Of a DNA stretch of 10,845 nucleotides, positions 7,173 to 10,845 are shown in pieces. The stretch is from Endomicrobiia bacterium. GTDB lineage: Bacteria; Elusimicrobiota; Endomicrobiia; Endomicrobiales; Endomicrobiaceae. The first letter of the stretch is position 1. Every line of letters begins with the position of its first letter. Under the pieces are notes generated by a model, which saw only the letters and a list, made by a program, of their open reading frames with translations, ran no database searches and was not told the origin of the DNA. The position numbers were made by a program, and so were the translations under genes. Location: positions 1 to 10,845 of the forward strand of contig WQUP01000165.1 in assembly GCA_009782015.1 (NCBI GenBank), written 5' to 3'.

Positions 7173-7997
7173 ATGCAAAACAAAAAAATCAAAATCGGAA
7201 AAAATGTTGTGCTTTCAAACAACGGGCCATTGGCGGTCATTGCCGGGCCGTGCGTCATTGAGAGCGAGAAAAGCGTTCTTGCGCTTGCGGCTAAACTTAA
7301 AAAAATAACTTCGGAACTAAAAGTTCCGTTTATCTTCAAAGCTTCGTATGACAAAGCAAACCGCTCTTCCGTTTCTTCCTACAGAGGGCCCGGAATAAAA
7401 GAGGGTTTGAAAATTTTGGCAAGGGTGCGCAAAGAGTTAGGCGTGTCGGTTTTGACAGACGTTCACACCGAAGAGCAGGCTCCGGCCGCTGCGGCGGTTG
7501 TCGATATGATACAGATTCCGGCTTTTCTTTCAAGGCAGACCGACCTTATAAAAGCCTGCGCCCTTACGGGAAAGCCGCTGAACATAAAAAAAGGACAGTT
7601 TATGGCGCCGGAAGATATTTTTAACGTTATAAAAAAAGCCGAAAGTTTCGGCAGCGGCGGCATATCTCTTACGGAAAGGGGCGCTTCTTTCGGCTATCAC
7701 AATCTGGTAGTCGATTTCAGAGGTCTTGAGATAATGAAGAAGTCGGGATATCCCATAATTTTTGACGCCACCCACAGCGTTCAGCTTCCGGGCGGCGCAG
7801 GAAGCAAAAGCGGCGGCAACAGGGAGTTTGTTCTTCCTCTTTCAAAAGCTGCGGCGGCCGTCGGAGTTTCCGCGCTGTTTCTTGAAGTGCACGAAAATCC
7901 CAAAAAAGCCCTCTCAGACGGGCCAAACAGCGTTGATCTGAAACTTTTCAGGCAGATTTTAAAGGAAACAAAAGCCATAGACGGAGCAATAAAATGA
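7173..7997 (+). CDS. kdsA: 3-deoxy-D-manno-octulosonate 8-phosphate synthase, metal-dependent class
   Basis: It condenses phosphoenolpyruvate with arabinose-5-phosphate to Kdo-8-phosphate in the cytoplasm. It has 274 residues; E. coli KdsA has 284. Recognisable blocks are AGPCVIES (24-31), FKASYDKANRSS (55-66), QIPAFLSRQTDL (114-125), TERGASFGYHNLVVDFRG (167-184) and DATHSVQLPGG (198-208). Cys27, His201, Glu238 and Asp249 match the Cys/His/Glu/Asp metal ligands of the Aquifex-type enzyme, whereas the E. coli metal-independent enzyme has Asn in place of the Cys. The likely Shine-Dalgarno AGGA (7167-7170) is only two bases from the ATG, unusually close. The stop overlaps the start of the next small gene by four bases. 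Confidence 0.95.
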   Translation: MQNKKIKIGKNVVLSNNGPLAVIAGPCVIESEKSVLALAAKLKKITSELKVPFIFKASYDKANRSSVSSYRGPGIKEGLKILARVRKELGVSVLTDVHTEEQAPAAAAVVDMIQIPAFLSRQTDLIKACALTGKPLNIKKGQFMAPEDIFNVIKKAESFGSGGISLTERGASFGYHNLVVDFRGLEIMKKSGYPIIFDATHSVQLPGGAGSKSGGNREFVLPLSKAAAAVGVSALFLEVHENPKKALSDGPNSVDLKLFRQILKETKAIDGAIK

Positions 7998-8278
7998 AAA
8001 AAGAAAAGACGGACGCAAGACCAAGAGAAGCCGGTGATGTGAAAATAAGCCAGCCCGCAGTTGAGCCGTGGAAACCGACTTACAGATGGTTTGTCATAGC
8101 TGCAAGCTCGATACTTATTTTTCTGGTAATATTTTTCTTTGCGGCAAATACGCTTCTCAAGCCTTATATGAGAGTGCGCCCTTTAGAAGTAACGCCCTGG
8201 CTTGCAAAAGGCGATGATGCAAAAAAAGTAAAAGAAGCTCAGGCTCCGGTCTTTGCGGAAAATAAGAACATACAATAA
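7994..8278 (+). CDS. Small single-pass membrane protein of unknown function in the Kdo cluster
   Basis: I do not recognise this 94-residue protein. A basic, proline-containing N-terminal tail of about 30 residues is followed by PTYRWF and one strongly hydrophobic helix (about 33-51). A 40-residue tail (KPYMRVRPLEVTPWLAKGDD...) then ends in a lysine- and alanine-rich stretch. The positive N-terminal side suggests N-in, C-out topology in the inner membrane. A good Shine-Dalgarno, GGAG (7983-7986), lies seven bases before the ATG, and the start overlaps the kdsA stop in an ATGA, so expression is very likely coupled to KdsA. Its position between kdsA and kdsC suggests a link to Kdo or LPS assembly, perhaps as an anchor or a small Lpt-like accessory. 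That role is inference only. Confidence 0.75.
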   Translation: MKKEKTDARPREAGDVKISQPAVEPWKPTYRWFVIAASSILIFLVIFFFAANTLLKPYMRVRPLEVTPWLAKGDDAKKVKEAQAPVFAENKNIQ

Positions 8279-8281
8279 CGG

Positions 8282-8323
8282 CAGATGCGATGATGCAAAG
8301 ATGCGAGGATGCGAAGCAACGGC
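8282..8323 (+). repeat. GATGCG-type short tandem repeat, copy upstream of kdsC
   Basis: Four degenerate units of GATGCGA(A/G) with spacing near eight bases end in GGATGCGAAGCAACGGC (8307-8323). This 17-mer recurs with one change at 8976-8992, in the same orientation, so the two copies bracket kdsC. It begins right after the stop of the small membrane protein. Confidence 0.7.
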
Positions 8324-8397
8324 AACAAAGCTGTAAATCAATTCCCCTTTGCGGAGGGGTGGCAGGAAACAAAGTTTCCTGACGGTGTGGTTGCCGT
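8319..8397. repeat. Palindromic element with two stems upstream of kdsC
   Basis: ACGGCAAC (8319-8326) is exactly complementary to GTTGCCGT (8390-8397) and closes the element. Inside are CCCCT/AGGGG (8344-8348 with 8355-8359) and a perfect CAGGAAAC-AAA-GTTTCCTG stem (8363-8381). It belongs to the general class of dispersed repeats with an AGGGGTGGC motif. It ends 12 bases before kdsC, so it can influence ribosome access to that gene, which has no clear Shine-Dalgarno. Confidence 0.7.
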
Positions 8398-8409
8398 AAA
8401 AGAAAGCCT

Positions 8410-8988
8410 ATGAAAAACAAAACAAAAATATTTAAAAAAGCCAAGGCAATAAAACTTCTCGCATGCGATGTGGACGGCGTTCTTACGCGCGGCGATATCG
8501 TCATCCTCAATGACGGCCAAGAAGTGAAGAGTTGGAACGTCAAAGACGGGCTTGGATACGCCGAACTCAGAGGTATTTTCCCGAGAGTCAAGACCGCATG
8601 GATAACGGGCAGAGAGTCGGAGCAGGTTAAAAAGCGCGCCGAAGAGCTGAAAATAGATTATCTCGTTCAGAATTGTTCCGGAAAAAAATCCGCGCTTGAT
8701 GCCATTTTGGAAGAGACCGGTTTTAAAGCTTCGGAGACCGCGTATATCGGAGACGATATAAACGATATACCGATTTTGTCGCGGGCGGGTTTTTCCGTAT
8801 GTCCCGCGGATGCTGCGGAAGATGCAAAGAAATATGCAGATTACGTTTCTGCTCTGGGCGGCGGCGAAGGAGTCGTGAGAGAAGTGATAGAAATCATCCT
8901 CAAAGCAAAGGGCGAGTGGAAAAAAATTCTGGAAAAGCACAATGCAAAAGGCGATGCGGGGATGCGAAGACGCGTGGATGCGAAGTAA
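8410..8988 (+). CDS. kdsC: 3-deoxy-D-manno-octulosonate 8-phosphate phosphatase
   Basis: This C0-type HAD phosphatase removes phosphate from Kdo-8-phosphate, between KdsA and KdsB. The HAD motifs are complete: DVDGVLT (20-26, nucleophile Asp20 and Asp22), ITGR (65-68, Thr66), Lys93 in SGKKSALDA, and GDDINDIP (114-121). The family-typical NVKDGLG (43-49) and the end segment GGEGVVREVIEIIL (151-164) are present. The protein has 192 residues. The normal fold appears to end near residue 177, and residues 178-192 (NAKGDAGMRRRVDAK) are encoded by a copy of the GATGCG repeat, which also supplies the stop codon. Ribosome binding is weak (AAAGAAAG before the ATG), just downstream of a palindromic repeat. 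Confidence 0.93.
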   Translation: MKNKTKIFKKAKAIKLLACDVDGVLTRGDIVILNDGQEVKSWNVKDGLGYAELRGIFPRVKTAWITGRESEQVKKRAEELKIDYLVQNCSGKKSALDAILEETGFKASETAYIGDDINDIPILSRAGFSVCPADAAEDAKKYADYVSALGGGEGVVREVIEIILKAKGEWKKILEKHNAKGDAGMRRRVDAK

Positions 8989-8992
8989 CGGC
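8950..8992 (+). repeat. GATGCG-type repeat forming the end of kdsC
   Basis: Units GATGCGGG, GATGCGAA, (G)ACGCGTG and GATGCGAA run into GTAACGGC. The final 17 bases (8976-8992) differ from 8307-8323 by one base: T instead of C at 8986. That T creates the TAA stop of kdsC. The repeat is translated for its full length up to the stop. Confidence 0.7.
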
Positions 8993-9039
8993 CAATACGG
9001 CGTGCGATCGGCAATATAAAATCTCCGGACACAAAAATC

Positions 9040-9948
9040 ATGATAAAAAAAATCAGAAGGAAGATTTACTATTACGCCGCTTTTATCGCGGCAAAAGCGG
9101 TTCTTCTCCTTCCGTATAAGTTTTCGGTGAACACTCTGGGAACTTTTTTCGGGCGCATGGCGTACTACTTTGCATGGAGCGCGGTCCGCAAAGCCAAAAG
9201 AAATCTCAGAAGAAGTTTTCCTGAGAAATCGAGAAAAGAGATAAGCAGAATTGCGAAAAACATCTTTATAAACCAGGGGAAAAACTTTTTTGAGCTTGCC
9301 AATTTTCCCAGAATGGACGCGGCGTTTATAAAAAGCATCTCAAGCATAGAGAATCAGCACTTGATAAGGGACGGAATAAAGAAAGGCAAAGGGATACTTT
9401 TTGTAAGCGCCCATACGGGAAATTGGGAGATTGCGGCGGCGGCTGTCGCCGATTTCGGCGCTCCCGTAAACGTTGTGGCGAAAAAAATATACATAAAAGA
9501 ACTCAACGACATGCTCGTAGGATACAGAAACGGCAAAAACGTGAACGTGATTTTAAGAGACGCTCCGGATACCGCCAGAAAGCTGCTTAAGGCTCTGAAG
9601 AAAGGCGAGATAATCGCGATGCTCATAGATCAGGATACTAATATTCCGGGCGTATTCGTGAATTTTTTCGGAAGACAGGCATGGACGCCTTCAGGGCTTG
9701 CCGTGATGGCTCTTCGTACCGGCGCGGAAGTTCTTGTAGGAATAGACCAAAGAATAGGAAGCCTCGGACACAAAACGGTTGTGCGCGGTCCGGTCACAAT
9801 AGAGCCGTCCGGAGATTTTGACAAAGACGTGCTTGCTCTTACGCAGAAAGCCACCGACATGCTTGAAGAGCAGATAAGGCAGAATCCTGACCAATGGGTC
9901 TGGTTTCACGAGAGATGGAAAACGCAAAAAACGACAGGTAATAATTAA
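9040..9948 (+). CDS. lpxL: Lipid A biosynthesis late acyltransferase (LpxL/HtrB family)
   Basis: This inner-membrane lysophospholipid-acyltransferase-type enzyme transfers an acyl chain from acyl-ACP to Kdo-lipid A. It has 302 residues, close to the usual 300-310. A hydrophobic N-terminal helix lies at about 11-25 after a basic start. The catalytic HxxxxE is SAHTGNWE (His125, Glu130). Further family blocks are IDQDTNIPGVFVNFFGRQAW (196-215), TPSGLAVMAL (216-225) and the C-terminal PDQWVWFHERWKT (283-295). Whether it acts as LpxL or LpxM cannot be told. The Shine-Dalgarno is poor. Its last two Asn codons and TAA stop lie in the left flank of an AT-rich palindromic repeat. Confidence 0.9.
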   Translation: MIKKIRRKIYYYAAFIAAKAVLLLPYKFSVNTLGTFFGRMAYYFAWSAVRKAKRNLRRSFPEKSRKEISRIAKNIFINQGKNFFELANFPRMDAAFIKSISSIENQHLIRDGIKKGKGILFVSAHTGNWEIAAAAVADFGAPVNVVAKKIYIKELNDMLVGYRNGKNVNVILRDAPDTARKLLKALKKGEIIAMLIDQDTNIPGVFVNFFGRQAWTPSGLAVMALRTGAEVLVGIDQRIGSLGHKTVVRGPVTIEPSGDFDKDVLALTQKATDMLEEQIRQNPDQWVWFHERWKTQKTTGNN

Positions 9949-10046
9949 GAATTAATAATGAAAAATGCAGGTGTGCGGCACTGCCGCACTTGTTATCAGG
10001 GACTTTGCCGCTAAAATTATTAATTATTCATTATTAATTTTTAATT
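9941..10046. repeat. AT-rich palindromic element between lpxL and lptC
   Basis: AATTAATAATGAA (9950-9962) is exactly complementary to 10027-10039, and the similarity extends outward imperfectly (AATTAA at 9943-9948, which contains the lpxL stop). The core carries GTGCGGCA-C-TGCCGCAC (9973-9989), ACTTGTTAT (9988-9996) and AGGGACTTTG (9998-10007), the last two also found in the element at 5208-5348. Its right arm resembles that of the element at 1270-1365. Confidence 0.8.
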
Positions 10047-10059
10047 CTCAGAGGTTTTG

Positions 10060-10596
10060 ATGCGCGGTCAAAAATATAAAATCATCTTGTTTGTTTGCGC
10101 GGCGTTGCTTTCAGCCGGAGCGTCGTCTTGCAAGACCGAAAAAACCGTTGTGGAAGAAGCTCCGCCTATGTCTGAGCAGGCTATTGAGAAGTTTACGGTA
10201 ACCGAGACTGAGTTTGGGAAACTGAAAATGGTTTTGGAATCCGAATCAGCGGTCATAAACGAAGAGCAAAAAAGAGCTTATCTGAAGCTGCCGAGGGTGA
10301 AGTTTTACCGGGACGGAAATTATGTTTCGACTCTGGTCACGGAAAGCGCAGAGATAAATCTTGAAACTTACGACGTCAGCGGAAAAGGAAAGTGCACGGT
10401 TGACACGGCAAACAACGAGCATCTGCAGACTACGGACCTTCAGTACAATGCGAAGAAAAATATGGTCTATAGCAAAAACGACGTGAAAATGACCAGAAAC
10501 GGCGAGACCGTTTACGGAAAAAGCTTTGAGGCGGACACGAAACTTGAAAAAATCGTTATCAAAAAACAGAGAGTCGTACTTGATAAAAACGCTTAG
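10060..10596 (+). CDS. lptC: LPS export protein LptC-like, N-terminal signal/lipoprotein
   Basis: LptC links the LptBFG transporter in the inner membrane to the LptA bridge and passes LPS onward. The protein has 178 residues (E. coli LptC 191). A basic start and hydrophobic helix (8-23) end in GASSC, with Cys24 a possible lipidation site, although Ala at -3 makes the lipobox weak; it could instead be a cleaved signal. The remainder is beta-strand-rich with repeated short blocks such as VTESAEINLETYDVSGKGKC and KSFEADTKLEKIVI, typical of the LptC/OstA fold. The ATG at 10060 is preferred over an adjacent TTG at 10057 because AGAGG (10050-10054) lies five bases upstream. Its position directly before an LptA-like start supports the call. 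A palindromic repeat sits just past its stop. Confidence 0.8.
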   Translation: MRGQKYKIILFVCAALLSAGASSCKTEKTVVEEAPPMSEQAIEKFTVTETEFGKLKMVLESESAVINEEQKRAYLKLPRVKFYRDGNYVSTLVTESAEINLETYDVSGKGKCTVDTANNEHLQTTDLQYNAKKNMVYSKNDVKMTRNGETVYGKSFEADTKLEKIVIKKQRVVLDKNA

Positions 10597-10599
10597 CGC

Positions 10600-10720
10600 C
10601 GTCATTGCGAGCAGCCTGTCCTGCGCGAAGTCGCAGGATGGCAATCTAGACTATAAAAATGTTGTTTCTGTTCGCTTTCTGGATTGCTTCGGCAAGACTT
10701 CGTCTTTCCTCGCAATGACG
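10600..10720. repeat. 121-bp CGTCATTGCGAG palindromic element reaching into lptA
   Basis: CGTCATTGCGAG (10600-10611) is exactly complementary to 10709-10720. Inside are TCCTGCG/CGCAGGA (10619-10625 with 10632-10638) and AAGAC-TTC-GTCTT (10694-10706), plus GCAATCTAGA (10641-10650) echoing the CTAGA core at 7111-7126. It begins four bases after the lptC stop. Its right arm contains the ATG at 10715 in the reading frame of the following LptA-like protein, and that frame has no stop across the whole element. Confidence 0.85.
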
Positions 10721-10845
10721 ACAACAGCTTTTATTATATTGTTTATTGTTTTTGCTCTTTCATATGCCGAAAATTTATCCGGCAAGACCGTAATAACCGG
10801 AGAAGAGATGATTGTAACTGACAAGGGAAATAAGACCGTTTCAAA
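10715..10845 (+). CDS. lptA: LptA-like periplasmic LPS-transport protein, 5' part (runs off the window)
   Basis: From the ATG at 10715 the frame reads MTTTAFIILFIVFALSYA, a signal-peptide-like hydrophobic segment with a likely cleavage after SYA. Mature sequence ENLSGKTVITGEEMIVTDKG follows, resembling the start of an OstA/LptA domain; LptA forms the periplasmic bridge for LPS. The start is uncertain. The ATG lies inside the right arm of a dispersed repeat and has no Shine-Dalgarno. The n-region also lacks a basic residue. In the same frame a TTG at 10580, overlapping the end of lptC by 17 bases, would begin MIKTLSA, a more typical secretory start, and would read through the repeat without a stop. 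Only about 43 codons are visible; the lptC neighbour supports the identity. Confidence 0.6.
   Translation, partial: MTTTAFIILFIVFALSYAENLSGKTVITGEEMIVTDKGNKTVS

Noticed and set aside
1270..10720. The set of spaced palindromes as a CRISPR array
   Set aside because: The repeats are scattered over 9 kb, differ in sequence and length, have no regular spacers, and no cas gene is visible.

Overview
The window reads as part of a Gram-negative, LPS-making bacterial chromosome. It has a 5'-truncated outer-membrane protein, the translational GTPase TypA/BipA, an AT-rich island gene, and a long lipopolysaccharide (LPS) operon that runs off the right edge. Lysine-rich proteins, heavy use of ATA/AGA/AAA codons, an autotransporter-type barrel, metal-dependent (Cys-type) KdsA and many short dispersed palindromes would fit an Elusimicrobiota/Endomicrobia-like lineage. 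That placement is an impression from style, not a demonstrated one.

Layout. 1-1266 (+): the end of an autotransporter-like barrel, an Ala/Lys/Glu-rich linker and an OmpA-type peptidoglycan-binding domain. 1267-1512: two stacked inverted-repeat elements filling the gap between convergent stop codons. 1513-3342 (-): typA. 3343-3538: divergent promoter region. 3539-4114 (+): a conspicuously AT-rich orphan gene with a PD-(D/E)XK-nuclease-like residue pattern. 4115-4240: the LPS operon promoter (TTGACA, 18 bp, TACAAT) and a strong ribosome binding site. 4241-10845 (+): hldD, hldE (kinase domain only), kdsB, kdsA, a small one-helix membrane protein of unknown function, kdsC, an lpxL-type acyltransferase, lptC and the beginning of lptA.

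How the genes fit together. HldE-kinase and HldD belong to ADP-heptose synthesis. KdsA, KdsC and KdsB make Kdo-8-phosphate, dephosphorylate it and activate it as CMP-Kdo. The LpxL-type enzyme adds a late acyl chain to lipid A, and LptC/LptA carry finished LPS across the periplasm. Not in this window are gmhA, gmhB, the heptose-1-phosphate adenylyltransferase, kdsD, the Kdo transferase waaA and lptB.

The most unusual feature is not a gene. Almost every non-overlapping junction of the LPS operon carries a dispersed palindromic repeat, of several families that appear to share inner modules. Most contain a small stem closed by a three-base loop. At several junctions the repeat reaches into coding sequence: it supplies the stop and C-terminal tail of kdsC, the stop of lpxL, and either the start codon or an in-frame N-terminal insertion of lptA. 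I did not find a clear new multi-gene system. The best leads are this repeat-driven remodelling of gene ends, the AT-rich nuclease-like orphan, and the small membrane protein inside the Kdo gene cluster.
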